Assembly: GCA_947502635.1 (NCBI GenBank)
Contig: CANNAN010000004.1
Span: 186,001 to 250,000, forward strand
Length of the DNA stretch: 64,000 nucleotides
Reading direction: 5' to 3'
Source: an uncultured Flavobacteriaceae bacterium
Lineage (GTDB): Bacteria > Bacteroidota > Bacteroidia > Flavobacteriales > Flavobacteriaceae
Shown: positions 52,620 to 61,761 of the stretch, in pieces
Layout: every line of letters begins with the position of its first letter
Numbering within the stretch: the first letter of the stretch is position 1
Position numbers and translations under genes: made by a program
The notes under the pieces: model-generated
What the model was told of the DNA's origin: nothing
The model's database searches: none
The model's input: the letters and a program-made list of their open reading frames with translations, nothing else

Positions 52620-55004
52620 ATGGCTTTAATTGACAACAGAAACGCATCTGATAATACTTCTGAAGGTTTTAAATTTGATCTAAAGAAAATACTTTCTGTT
52701 TATCTTAAGCAGTGGAAATGGTTTGCATTAAGTTGTATCGTATGCTTGAGTATTGCCTACGCAAATCTAAGATATACGACACCTCAATATATAGCAGTTG
52801 CTAAAATAATGCTTTTAGATGATAAAGATAATTCTACAAGTGCTTTAAAAGATTTATCTCTTTTCTCCGAAAAAGAAGATGCTATGGTTGAAGACGAAAT
52901 ACAAGTTATTCAATCTAGAAGTTTTTTAAGAAATATTGTTAAAAGGTTGCATTTAAATATTAACTATTTTGCTAAAGGTAGAGTTAACGAATCTGAACTT
53001 TATAAAAACGCACCAATAGTTATAAATTTCATTGAATCTGATTCAATTATTAATAATACAAGTTTTAATTTTTATACTGAAATTCTTTCTGCAACAGATT
53101 TTAATTTTAGAATTAATGAAGAAGATACTCCTAAAAAATACACTTTTGGAGAAACAATTCCTACTTTTTTTGGCGGTATTATAATAACTCCTAAAGATAA
53201 AAATCTAGTAAGCTATGTAGGAAATAATATTAGAGTAAAAATAACACCATTGGAGGTATTAGCAGAATCTCTTAAGAATAGAATTTCGATATTCCCTACA
53301 GGTAAATCTTCAAAGGTTATTGAAGTTAGTATTACTGATCCTGTTATACAAAAAGCTAAAGATATTGTAAATACTCTGATCGATGAATATAATATTTCAA
53401 CCATTCAGAAGAAAAATGAAATATCAAAAAACACAGCTGATTTTATTAATAAGCGTGTTGAATTGATAGCTTCAGACTTAGTAAATGTTGATGACAGTAT
53501 CGTGAAGTTTAAAACAGGTAATAAGGTAACGGATGTTGCTTCTGAAGCTGGTCAATTTTTAAATTCAAGTGCATTAAACGAGCAACAATTAGATGCCAGT
53601 AGAATGCAATTGAATCAATTAAGTTATATGAAGGAATCTTTAGGTGATTCATCGGGAAAATATGACGCCATTCCATCTAATTTGGGATTGGGTGATGCTG
53701 CTATTAGTGAACTCTCATCTAGATATAATCAACTCCTTGAAAGGAGAAAAACGCTTTTAAAAAGTGCTGGAGAGCAAAATCCAATAGTTAAAGAACTAGA
53801 TCAAACATTAGGAGGCATAAGACAAAATCTACAACAAAGTATAAATAATTCAAGTAAATCACTTAGAATTCAAATTGGAAGTCTTGAAAATCAATCAAAA
53901 AGGATTAATTCTAAAATATACTCGGTTCCTGGACAAGAACGTAGGTTACGATCTATTGAAAGAAAGCAAGGTATCAAAGAATCTTTATATTTATACTTAT
54001 TAGAGAAAAGAGAAGAAGCTACTATTTCTTTAACAGCTACTTCTCCTAGCGCAAAAATAATTGATGAAGCATATAACAGTTATGGCGGTCCAGTGTCTCC
54101 AAATAGACAAATTGCATATATTACAGCATTGTTTTTTGGGTTAGTCATCCCTTTTATGATTATATATTTAAAAATTTTATTAGATACTAAAATCCATAAT
54201 AAAGAAGATTTAGAAAAAGAGATTAGAAACATAACAGTTCTAGGTGAGATTCCAAGAGTAAAAGGTCGCGATAACACTTTAGTAGAGCGCAATGATAGAT
54301 CCATTTTATCTGAATCATTTAGAATAATACGAACAAATTTTGATTACGTAAAAAGAGGTAGAGGTCCTAAAAACTATGAGAATGTTGTTTTTGTAACATC
54401 CACTATTAATGGCGAAGGCAAGTCTTTTTTTAGTTTGAATATGGCTCTAACGCTAGCAAATACAAATAAAAGAGTTTTACTTCTTGGTGCAGATATTAGA
54501 AATCCACAAATTTATTCTGCAATAAAAAACAAAAAGGAAAAGAATCACGCAAAGATTGGTCTTACAGAATTTTTAGTTGACAAATCTGTAATAGTAGGGG
54601 AAACGATTAACACTTATGATATTAATGGTATAAACATTGATATTCTACTTTCAGGAAAAGTACCACCTAATCCAGCAGAACTCTTAATGACCGATAGGGT
54701 TAAAGAATTATTTGATTCTGTATCTGATCAATATGATTATGTTATTGTTGATACAGCGCCATCTATGCTTGTTACAGACACCTTATTGATAAGTGAATAT
54801 GCTGGACATACTATTTATTTAACACGAGCAGATTATACCGAAAAACGCATATTGAATTTCGCTAAAGAACTCCACGCTGAAAAGAAACTTAATGGTATGA
54901 TGCTAGTTGTAAATGATGTAAAACAATCTAACTTTGGATATGGTGCAAAATATGGTTACTACGGTGCTCCTCAAAAGAAAGGTTTTTTTAGAAGAAAAGC
55001 TTAA
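52620..55004 (+). CDS. Wzc-like chain-length regulator and tyrosine autokinase
   Basis: 794 residues. Wzz domain with membrane helices near residues 35 and 500 and a periplasmic coiled-coil part between them. The cytoplasmic BY-kinase domain has the Walker A TSTINGEGKSFFSLN (about residue 592), the Walker A' type LLGADIRNPQIY and the Walker B VIVDTAPSM. Four tyrosines lie in the last 25 residues (NFGYGAKYGYYGAPQ), the usual autophosphorylation cluster. Its stop overlaps the antisense stop of the phosphatase at 55001. Controls polymer length and export together with the Wza-like protein. Confidence 0.94.
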   Translation: MALIDNRNASDNTSEGFKFDLKKILSVYLKQWKWFALSCIVCLSIAYANLRYTTPQYIAVAKIMLLDDKDNSTSALKDLSLFSEKEDAMVEDEIQVIQSRSFLRNIVKRLHLNINYFAKGRVNESELYKNAPIVINFIESDSIINNTSFNFYTEILSATDFNFRINEEDTPKKYTFGETIPTFFGGIIITPKDKNLVSYVGNNIRVKITPLEVLAESLKNRISIFPTGKSSKVIEVSITDPVIQKAKDIVNTLIDEYNISTIQKKNEISKNTADFINKRVELIASDLVNVDDSIVKFKTGNKVTDVASEAGQFLNSSALNEQQLDASRMQLNQLSYMKESLGDSSGKYDAIPSNLGLGDAAISELSSRYNQLLERRKTLLKSAGEQNPIVKELDQTLGGIRQNLQQSINNSSKSLRIQIGSLENQSKRINSKIYSVPGQERRLRSIERKQGIKESLYLYLLEKREEATISLTATSPSAKIIDEAYNSYGGPVSPNRQIAYITALFFGLVIPFMIIYLKILLDTKIHNKEDLEKEIRNITVLGEIPRVKGRDNTLVERNDRSILSESFRIIRTNFDYVKRGRGPKNYENVVFVTSTINGEGKSFFSLNMALTLANTNKRVLLLGADIRNPQIYSAIKNKKEKNHAKIGLTEFLVDKSVIVGETINTYDINGINIDILLSGKVPPNPAELLMTDRVKELFDSVSDQYDYVIVDTAPSMLVTDTLLISEYAGHTIYLTRADYTEKRILNFAKELHAEKKLNGMMLVVNDVKQSNFGYGAKYGYYGAPQKKGFFRRKA

Positions 55005-55747
55005 ATTACTGAAAATGTTTGGTTAGTATTAGCTATTATTTCATTTAAGCGTTTATGTATTCTTTTATTTAGTATTAGATTTGATAATTTATCGATATGT
55101 TTTTCATTATGAATATCGGTACCAACAAAATCAATTAATTGTTCCTCTATTAAATAATTAGCAGTTTTCTCAACATTTTTACCATAATGATCACTTAGTG
55201 AAAGCAAATTAAGTTGAAAATAACAGCCTTGCTGTTTCAGGTTTTCATAGTATGCTTTTTGATTATGATAAAATGAATAACGCTCAGGATGGGCTAAAAC
55301 TGGTATATAACCCTGAGTTTTTATTTTAAAAATAAGATCTTCTAAATTTATTGGAGCCTGAAAATATGACATTTCAATAAGTACATAGTTTCCTTTTAAA
55401 GTAAATAAATTTCTATTTTCTAATAAACTTTCAAAATGACTATCTAACATATATTCCGCAGCGGGATTCAATGTAATCGTATCAAGTAATTTTGAATCTA
55501 AAGCTTCTAATAAATCCTGATAAGCATTTCCTATAGTCACATCAGTATTGGGATAAAAATCCTGCATAATATGCGGAGTAGCTATATATTGCTTTATACC
55601 CAATTCTCTCATCTTTTTTATTAAGTTCAAAGAATCTTCAATATTCTTTGCACCATCATCTATACCAGGAAGGATGTGATTATGGATATCTACAAAATCT
55701 TCCAATAAATCTTTTAAAAATAGTCTCTTAGAGAAAAAACGAAGCAT
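55001..55747 (-). CDS. CpsB/YwqE-type PHP-domain tyrosine phosphatase
   Basis: 248 residues. Metal-binding PHP motifs: DIHNHILPGIDDGA (residue about 18), ATPHIMQDFYP, LAHPERYSFY and the final GTDIHNEKH. This family removes phosphate from the tyrosine cluster of BY-kinases. It is convergent with the Wzc-like gene; the two stop codons share TTAA (55001-55004). Kinase and phosphatase are thus encoded tail to tail rather than in one transcript. The alternative, a histidinol-phosphatase-like enzyme, is less likely in this context. Confidence 0.93.
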   Translation of the reverse strand: MLRFFSKRLFLKDLLEDFVDIHNHILPGIDDGAKNIEDSLNLIKKMRELGIKQYIATPHIMQDFYPNTDVTIGNAYQDLLEALDSKLLDTITLNPAAEYMLDSHFESLLENRNLFTLKGNYVLIEMSYFQAPINLEDLIFKIKTQGYIPVLAHPERYSFYHNQKAYYENLKQQGCYFQLNLLSLSDHYGKNVEKTANYLIEEQLIDFVGTDIHNEKHIDKLSNLILNKRIHKRLNEIIANTNQTFSVI

Positions 55748-55784
55748 TTATAAAGTTACAAACATATTATGCCAACAATAGCAA

Positions 55785-56852
55785 TTAGTTATCATAAAAA
55801 TGAAAAGCATTCACTATTATTTCGTCATCAACTAAGCAGTCTATTTTAGGGGTACCTATTGATTCTAATAGCACGAAATTAATATTACCATGATTATTCT
55901 TTTTATCATACTTAAGCAATTCAATAATGGCAGGATATTCATCTTCTTTAATTTCAACTTTACCATAATAATTGATAAATAAGCTCTTAATATCTATGGT
56001 TGTTTGCTTTGGAAAGCCAGTCAATTCAGTAGAAATATAGCATGCTAAAATCATCCCAACTATAATTGCTTCTCCATGTAATAATGTCGTTTTATTAGGA
56101 CTACTTAAAAAATAAGACTCTATAGCATGACCAAGTGTATGTCCAAAATTTAAGGTTTTTCGCAAATTGTCTTCTAATGGATCATTTTCAACGACATTCT
56201 TTTTAATTAATACAGATTCGTAAATTAAAACATCAAGGTCATCCAAAGTTAACTTTGATAAATCTTTAAATTTATTCCAGTAAATCTCATTACTAATTAA
56301 ACCATGCTTAAGCATTTCAGCTAAACCTGAGCGCATTTGATTTTGCGGTAACGTATTTAGGTAGATAGTATCAATTAATACCAAATCAGGATTGCTAATA
56401 ACACCTATTTGATTTTTTAAATGCCCCAAATCAACGCCCGTTTTTCCTCCAACAGATGCATCAACCATAGAGAGTAGGGTAGTAGGCACATTAATATAAG
56501 CGATGCCTCTTTTAAAAGTACAAGCTACAAAACCACCTAGATCTGTAATGACACCACCTCCAATATTTATGAGTAAACTCTTTCTGTCTGCATCTAAATC
56601 AGAAAGTGTATTCCAAACACCAGCACAAGTATCTATCGTTTTATTAATTTCACCAGACTCAATTTCAATAATTTCAATAAGGATATCTGTTTCTAATTTT
56701 TCTAAGAAATAAGGCAAACAATGTTCATGAGTATTCTCATCAACTAAAATAAAAATTTTAGAAAAGTTTTTTTCTTTAATGTGTTTATTCAGAGGTTCGT
56801 AACATGCCTCGTTAAAATGAATTGTGCATTCATTTGTAGTAATGGAATCCAT
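55785..56852 (-). CDS. aroB: 3-dehydroquinate synthase
   Basis: 355 residues. NAD-binding GGGVITDLGGFVACTFKRGI, then PTTLLSMVDASVGGKTGVD, and the metal-ligand blocks EMLKHGLI and LNFGHTLGHAIE. It catalyses the second step of the shikimate pathway. The family length is normal and all key residues are present. It is divergent from the proline dehydrogenase gene at 56987 with a 134-bp gap holding a direct repeat, and lies outside the capsule locus proper. Confidence 0.97.
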   Translation of the reverse strand: MDSITTNECTIHFNEACYEPLNKHIKEKNFSKIFILVDENTHEHCLPYFLEKLETDILIEIIEIESGEINKTIDTCAGVWNTLSDLDADRKSLLINIGGGVITDLGGFVACTFKRGIAYINVPTTLLSMVDASVGGKTGVDLGHLKNQIGVISNPDLVLIDTIYLNTLPQNQMRSGLAEMLKHGLISNEIYWNKFKDLSKLTLDDLDVLIYESVLIKKNVVENDPLEDNLRKTLNFGHTLGHAIESYFLSSPNKTTLLHGEAIIVGMILACYISTELTGFPKQTTIDIKSLFINYYGKVEIKEDEYPAIIELLKYDKKNNHGNINFVLLESIGTPKIDCLVDDEIIVNAFHFYDN

Positions 56853-56896
56853 AAAATAATTATTATTTTTTGAGGCTGTGAAATTAAGGAGATTTT

Positions 56897-56937
56897 ATAT
56901 AAAATGATAGTATTTAACATATAAAATGATAGTATTT
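56897..56937 (+). repeat. 19-bp perfect direct repeat, 22-bp period
   Basis: ATATAAAATGATAGTATTT occurs at 56897-56915 and again at 56919-56937, separated by AAC. The repeat lies between the divergent aroB and proline dehydrogenase genes, 50-90 bp before the latter's ATG. The unit is also partly palindromic (TATAAAAT/ATTTTATA at the outer ends). It may be an operator or a slippage product. Confidence 0.75.
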
Positions 56938-56986
56938 TATATAAATTGAAGTATGTATATATTTATATTTACACAAAATTTTCAAC

Positions 56987-58162
56987 ATGAGCACAAATCC
57001 AATATTTGATAATACAGAAATTGCATTCTCATTAAAGAATGATTCTGAATTAGAGCGGGCATATTTTTTGTTTAAAATGATATCTATTGAGCCTTTAGTT
57101 AGAATAGGTACAGCTGCTACAAACTTTGCAATTAAGGCTAATTTACCTATCGAAGGCCTCATTCGATCTACAGTGTTCGACCATTTTTGCGGCGGTGTAA
57201 ACGAAGAAGATTGCCTGCCTGTAATTAATAAAATGTTTTTAAATGGTGTAAGCTCCGTTTTAGATTATTCTGTAGAAGGTAAAGAAAGCGAAAAGGAGTT
57301 TGATGCTTCTATGAATACCATCCTTAAAATCATTGATTTTGCTAAAAATATTGATGCTATTCCTATTGCGGTATTTAAACCTTCAGGCTTTGGCAGGTTA
57401 GATTTATATGAAAAAGTTGGTAATAACAAAGAGCTAAACCAAAGTGAACAGGAAGAATGGACTCATGTTGTAAATAGATTTGATATTGTTTGTAAAAAAG
57501 CCAAGGAGAATGATGTAGCAGTTTTAATTGATGCAGAAGAAAGTTGGATGCAAGATGCGGCAGATGGATTAGTAACAACTATGATGCAAAAATATAATAC
57601 GGAAAAACCTATTGTGTATAATACTTTACAAATGTACAGACATGATAGATTGGCATTTTTAAAAAACGAATACCAAAAAGCAAAAGATGGTAATTATTAT
57701 CTTGGTTATAAATTGGTTCGTGGGGCTTATATGGAAAAAGAAAATGACAGAGCCAAAGAAAAAGGATATACATCTCCCATTTGCATAAGTAAATTGGCCA
57801 CAGACAAAAACTTTGATGAAGGATTAAAATATACAATTGATAACTTAGATTATATATCCTTATTCGCTGGAACTCATAATGAGGAAAGTTCGTATTTGTT
57901 AATGGAATTAATGGCTACTAAAAACCTAAAAAACAATGACAGTCGTGTTTGGTTTGGACAATTATATGGTATGAGTGATCATATTAGTTATAACTTGGCT
58001 AATAAAGGCTATAATGTTGCTAAATACATTCCTTTTGGACCCGTAAAAGATGTGATGCCTTATTTAATTAGAAGAGCCGAAGAAAACACTTCTGTTGCTG
58101 GACAAACAGGTAGAGAATTAACACTTTTGGCTAAAGAAAAAAAGCGCCGAAAAACACTCTAA
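56987..58162 (+). CDS. Proline dehydrogenase (single-domain PRODH)
   Basis: 391 residues. A TIM-barrel with the PRODH blocks VAVLIDAEESWMQDAAD, YNTLQMYRHDRLAFL, YYLGYKLVRGAYMEKE, FAGTHNEESSYLL, FGQLYGMSDHISYNLA and the C-terminal YLIRRAEENTSV (Arg-Arg that binds proline carboxylate). Oxidises proline to pyrroline-5-carboxylate with FAD. It is the short monofunctional form typical of Bacteroidetes. It converges with the CapD-like gene at 58164 with a 1-nt gap. Confidence 0.95.
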   Translation: MSTNPIFDNTEIAFSLKNDSELERAYFLFKMISIEPLVRIGTAATNFAIKANLPIEGLIRSTVFDHFCGGVNEEDCLPVINKMFLNGVSSVLDYSVEGKESEKEFDASMNTILKIIDFAKNIDAIPIAVFKPSGFGRLDLYEKVGNNKELNQSEQEEWTHVVNRFDIVCKKAKENDVAVLIDAEESWMQDAADGLVTTMMQKYNTEKPIVYNTLQMYRHDRLAFLKNEYQKAKDGNYYLGYKLVRGAYMEKENDRAKEKGYTSPICISKLATDKNFDEGLKYTIDNLDYISLFAGTHNEESSYLLMELMATKNLKNNDSRVWFGQLYGMSDHISYNLANKGYNVAKYIPFGPVKDVMPYLIRRAEENTSVAGQTGRELTLLAKEKKRRKTL

Positions 58163-58163
58163 T

Positions 58164-59231
58164 TTAAACATACTTTTCTAAAATAGATTTAATTTCTGAA
58201 TGAGGCATTTTTGGTGTAATATTTACTAACTCAGTAAAGTTAATTATTTTGGGTTCTACACCTTCTTTGAGTTTTACTAATAAAATATCTTCATGCTCTG
58301 TTGGTGTTAATGTTTCATTCTTTGAAACGATATTTTCGTGAAGTTTTTCACCAGGGCGTAATTCTGTAATTTTTATTTCGGTTTTTTCAGCCAGATTACC
58401 ACTAAAAACTACTAGTCTTTCAGCTAAATCGATTATTTTAATTGGTTCACCCATATTAAAAGTATAAGTGCAGCTTGTATGATTGTTAAAAGCAGTAATC
58501 TCTAATATTAAAGCACAAGCTTTACTTTTACTAATAAAATAACGAGAAATGCTATCATTTGTAACTGTAAGGGGGATACATAATTCTATTTGCTTCTTAA
58601 AAAGAGGTAAAACTGATCCGTTAGAACCTAATATATTTCCAAATCGAGTGGTAATAAATTGTGTTTTTGATTTGGTTGATAAATGATTAAGATAGTTTTC
58701 TGCTATACGTTTAGACATTCCCATAATACTTATAGGATTTACTGCCTTATCTGTAGAAATAAAAATGAATTTTTTTACACTGTATTCTATAGATAAATCC
58801 ACTAATAATTTTGTTCCTAAAATATTAAGCTTAATAGCTTCATATGGATTTCCTTCCATTAAAGGAACATGTTTGTAAGCTGCAGTATGAAAAATAAGTG
58901 TCGGTTTGTATGTTTCAAAAAGATGCTGTAACGATTGTTCTTCTGTAATATTTAACAGGCGAAAATCAATATTCTCTGTGTCTTCGAATTCCAAATCTTT
59001 TATAAGATCATAAAGAGGAGATTCCGCAACATCAACAAGTATAAGTTTTTTATAGCGACATGTTATTAATTGTTTAGTAAGTCCGCTACCTATAGAGCCA
59101 GCTGCTCCTGTTATTAAGATGGTTTCATCAGAAAAGTCAAAACTTTTTAGTTTTTGTTGTATTTTCTTTGTGGGAAATAATCCAGAATCAATTAATAATT
59201 GATCTATATGATTAGAAGTAGACTTATTCAT
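58164..59231 (-). CDS. Soluble CapD/FlaA1-like UDP-sugar 4,6-dehydratase
   Basis: 355 residues without membrane helices. It corresponds to the C-terminal catalytic domain of the PglF-like protein at 49850: LITGAAGSIGSGLTKQL (residue about 36), FHTAAYKHVPLMEGNPYEA, STDKAVNPISIMGMSKRIAE and LRPGEKLHE. Met replaces the classical SDR Tyr, as in the dehydratase group. It may be a second dehydratase/epimerase (PseB or FlaA1-like) for another sugar. It is followed by a third sugar transferase at 59346 on the same strand, 114 bp upstream of its start. Confidence 0.88.
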   Translation of the reverse strand: MNKSTSNHIDQLLIDSGLFPTKKIQQKLKSFDFSDETILITGAAGSIGSGLTKQLITCRYKKLILVDVAESPLYDLIKDLEFEDTENIDFRLLNITEEQSLQHLFETYKPTLIFHTAAYKHVPLMEGNPYEAIKLNILGTKLLVDLSIEYSVKKFIFISTDKAVNPISIMGMSKRIAENYLNHLSTKSKTQFITTRFGNILGSNGSVLPLFKKQIELCIPLTVTNDSISRYFISKSKACALILEITAFNNHTSCTYTFNMGEPIKIIDLAERLVVFSGNLAEKTEIKITELRPGEKLHENIVSKNETLTPTEHEDILLVKLKEGVEPKIINFTELVNITPKMPHSEIKSILEKYV

Positions 59232-59345
59232 TTTAGACTTTAACTTCGCTTAAAAATGTATGCTTCTTGGGGCGAATTATATATGCAAAGTATGAATAAT
59301 AATGTTTTGTGCCAAATGAAGTAGAAAAAAGCATTAATACTTCAA

Positions 59346-59939
59346 CTATTTAGTTATAACTTTGATTACGGTGACAGCTATAAGCTTTAAATCAAAAAAG
59401 AAGTTTCGTTTTCTTATATATTCCTTATTGTATTTTAATTTATCGGGTATAATCGTTTTAATAAAAAACTCTTCAGGGTTTTCGGCAGCTTTTAATAGCT
59501 CTACTTCATTTCTATATTTTAAAGATGCTAGTCCTGTAATACCTGGCCTAACAGCAAAAATTTTCATGTCATCTTCATTATAAAAATTCACATAATAACG
59601 TAGTTCAGGTCTTGGACCTACAAAACTCATATCACCTTTCAGAATATTTATAAGTTGAGGGAATTCATCTATTTTATACCGTCTTAAAAAATAGCCCACT
59701 TTAGTTATTCTAGAATCATTATTTCCCAATGTAAGCAATCCCTTGTTTTGAGATTGTATACGCATAGTACGGAACTTAAAAATATTAAAGTCTGTATTGT
59801 TTTTACCAACACGTCCCTGAACAAAAAGAATAGGCCCCCTGGAATCTATTTTAATTAAAACAGCAATTAATATTAAAATGGGGGATAGGACAAACAATCC
59901 CATTATAGAAAAAACAACATCAAAACCACGTTTAAGCAT
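59346..59939 (-). CDS. Initiating sugar-1-phosphate transferase (third copy)
   Basis: 197 residues. Short PglC-size enzyme: N-terminal hydrophobic segment (residues 7-27), FKFRTMRIQS, RRYKIDEFPQLINILKGDMS with the Asp-Glu dyad, GPRPELRYYV and RPGITGLASLKYRNE. The GLASLKYRNE block differs from the GWAQVxGRNS of the two copies in the left run, so it probably uses another sugar or polymer. Placed between a CapD-like gene and a hypothetical gene, outside the main operon. Confidence 0.9.
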   Translation of the reverse strand: MLKRGFDVVFSIMGLFVLSPILILIAVLIKIDSRGPILFVQGRVGKNNTDFNIFKFRTMRIQSQNKGLLTLGNNDSRITKVGYFLRRYKIDEFPQLINILKGDMSFVGPRPELRYYVNFYNEDDMKIFAVRPGITGLASLKYRNEVELLKAAENPEEFFIKTIIPDKLKYNKEYIRKRNFFFDLKLIAVTVIKVITK

Positions 59940-59944
59940 GCTAT

Positions 59945-60316
59945 CTATTCTATTTTTAGATTAGTTATCGTGGCAATACTATCACAATTTTCAACAGTAA
60001 AAATAATTTCTTTTTTTTCAAACTCCCCTTCAATATTATAGGTGGCACATGGTTCTTGCCTTGCATTACTTTCAGAAAAATTAATATTACCTTTTCTTAA
60101 AACATAATTTATAGCTATAGAGTCTAAATTATAATCCTCCAAATTGGATTGAATATTATCATGATAAATAATTTTTTTTAATCTAATATTCTTTAAAACT
60201 CTGGCATCTGGCCCGTAGCTGCATGAGGTTTTTTTACCATTTAAAAAGAAAGCCAAAATTATTAATCCGATAGAAAACCCGCCTAAATAATAGCCAACGC
60301 GCTGTATAAGTTTCAT
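59945..60316 (-). CDS. Small membrane-anchored conserved hypothetical protein
   Basis: 123 residues with one N-terminal membrane helix (GGFSIGLIILAFFL, residues 11-25) followed by GKKTSCSYGPDARVLKNI and an extracytoplasmic-looking remainder with a second Cys pair. I recall this start from proteins encoded next to alanine dehydrogenase in Flavobacteriaceae, possibly annotated DUF4258, but cannot confirm the domain name. It lies 5 nt upstream of the sugar transferase and 41 nt downstream of alanine dehydrogenase. Function unknown. Confidence 0.7.
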   Translation of the reverse strand: MKLIQRVGYYLGGFSIGLIILAFFLNGKKTSCSYGPDARVLKNIRLKKIIYHDNIQSNLEDYNLDSIAINYVLRKGNINFSESNARQEPCATYNIEGEFEKKEIIFTVENCDSIATITNLKIE

Positions 60317-60357
60317 TTAATGTGTTTAGTGAAATAAATAAGAAGAGTTGTAATCAA

Positions 60358-61557
60358 TCAAAAAATAAGCAAATTAACATCGCTAAAATCTAAATCGAAC
60401 CAATCACCTACAGATTTACTGGTTAAAATTCCGTGGTAAAAATACAATCCATTTTTCAAACCTCTGTCAAATCTTAAAGAATTTTCTAGACCACCGTCTT
60501 CAGCAATTTTTAATAAGTAAGGTGTGAAAATATTACTTATAGAAACAGAGGCTGTACGTGAATATCTTGCTAGAATGTTGGGAACACAATAATGAATAAC
60601 ATCATGTTTAATAAACGTAGGATTTTTATGTGTTGTTACTTCGCTAGTTTCGAAACAACCTCCCATATCTATACTAACATCAATAATGATAGCTCCTTTT
60701 TTCATAGATTCTACCATAGCTTCAGATACTATTACTGGCGCTCTATTGGTTCCTCGTATGGCTCCAATTACAACATCACAACGTTTCAAAGCTTTTGTTA
60801 AGTTTTTTGGTGTAATGGTAGATGTGAAAAACGTTCTGCCTAAATTCCTTTGTATGCGTCGTAATTTTGTAATAGAATTATCAAAGACTTTTACACTAGC
60901 ACCAAGACCTATTGAGCTTCTTGTTGCAAACTCTCCAACGGTTCCTGCACCTAATATAACAACCTTAATAGGAGGAACTCCGCTAATATTACCAAACATT
61001 AATCCATTACCATCTTTAGCATCAGATAATAACTCTGAAGCAATTAATACAGAAGCTGTTCCTGCAATTTCGCTTAACGATTTCACGGCGGGATATGTAC
61101 CATCTGCATCACGTATAAACTCAAAAGCCAAAGCTGTGATTCGCTTAGATGCCAACGTTTCAAAATATTTTTTCGATTGAGTTTTTATTTGCAGTGCAGA
61201 TATTAATATTGTTTGCGGATTAATAAGTTTAATTTGTTCTATACTTGGAGGCTCTACTTTTAGAATCATAGGACAAGCAAATACTTTAGCAGTATCTTTT
61301 GTTATTTCTGCACCAGCTTCGCTATAATCTTTATCACTAAAACTAGCTCCAAGCCCAGCACCAGATTCCAGCAAGACTCTATGTCCGTTACTTACCAAAG
61401 CAAATACCGCATCTGGTGTTAAACACACACGTCTTTCTTGAAAAGCAGTCTCTTTAGGTATTCCAATAAATAATTCTCCTTTGCGCTTAAGTAACTCAAG
61501 AGTTTCCTCTTGTGGTAAAAGTTGTTGCTTCGTAAAAGGCGAGAGTGATTTCGACAT
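60358..61557 (-). CDS. ald: Alanine dehydrogenase
   Basis: 399 residues. IGIPKETAFQERRVCLTPDAV starts the substrate domain. The NAD loop VVILGAGTVGEFATRSSIGLGA and the motif VIGAIRGTNRAPVIVSEAMV follow, then IDVSIDMGGCFETSEVTTH. These fit the alanine dehydrogenase/transhydrogenase family in the form found in Bacteroidetes, with a longer N-terminus (about 25 residues) than Bacillus Ald. It interconverts L-alanine and pyruvate. A link to alanine supply for polymer decoration is possible but only by neighbourhood. Confidence 0.92.
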   Translation of the reverse strand: MSKSLSPFTKQQLLPQEETLELLKRKGELFIGIPKETAFQERRVCLTPDAVFALVSNGHRVLLESGAGLGASFSDKDYSEAGAEITKDTAKVFACPMILKVEPPSIEQIKLINPQTILISALQIKTQSKKYFETLASKRITALAFEFIRDADGTYPAVKSLSEIAGTASVLIASELLSDAKDGNGLMFGNISGVPPIKVVILGAGTVGEFATRSSIGLGASVKVFDNSITKLRRIQRNLGRTFFTSTITPKNLTKALKRCDVVIGAIRGTNRAPVIVSEAMVESMKKGAIIIDVSIDMGGCFETSEVTTHKNPTFIKHDVIHYCVPNILARYSRTASVSISNIFTPYLLKIAEDGGLENSLRFDRGLKNGLYFYHGILTSKSVGDWFDLDFSDVNLLIF

Positions 61558-61737
61558 TGTTAGTTGAATTAATAAAAAATCAAATTACAAATAAATTTTC
61601 TATTGTTAATACAAACTCAAAATAATTATTTTAGTTTTTTAATAGCTATCAAAAATTAGCCTGTACATTTCGAGTATGTAAGAAAAAAATGGTGATTACT
61701 ATGATTTTTCCTTAAAATGTTTTAAATTAATTATTTA

Positions 61738-61745
61738 TAAGTTTG
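61738..61745 (+). promoter_or_regulatory. Candidate -7 element before the outer-membrane protein gene
   Basis: TAAGTTTG matches TAnnTTTG and ends 16 bp before the ATG at 61762, so the leader would be very short. No TTG is seen at -33. Confidence 0.3.
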
Positions 61746-61761
61746 TACCATAAATAAATAC

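Noticed and set aside
60686-61180. A 164-codon plus-strand frame inside the alanine dehydrogenase gene
   Set aside because: Antisense shadow of a well-supported enzyme gene; no motif and no start signal.
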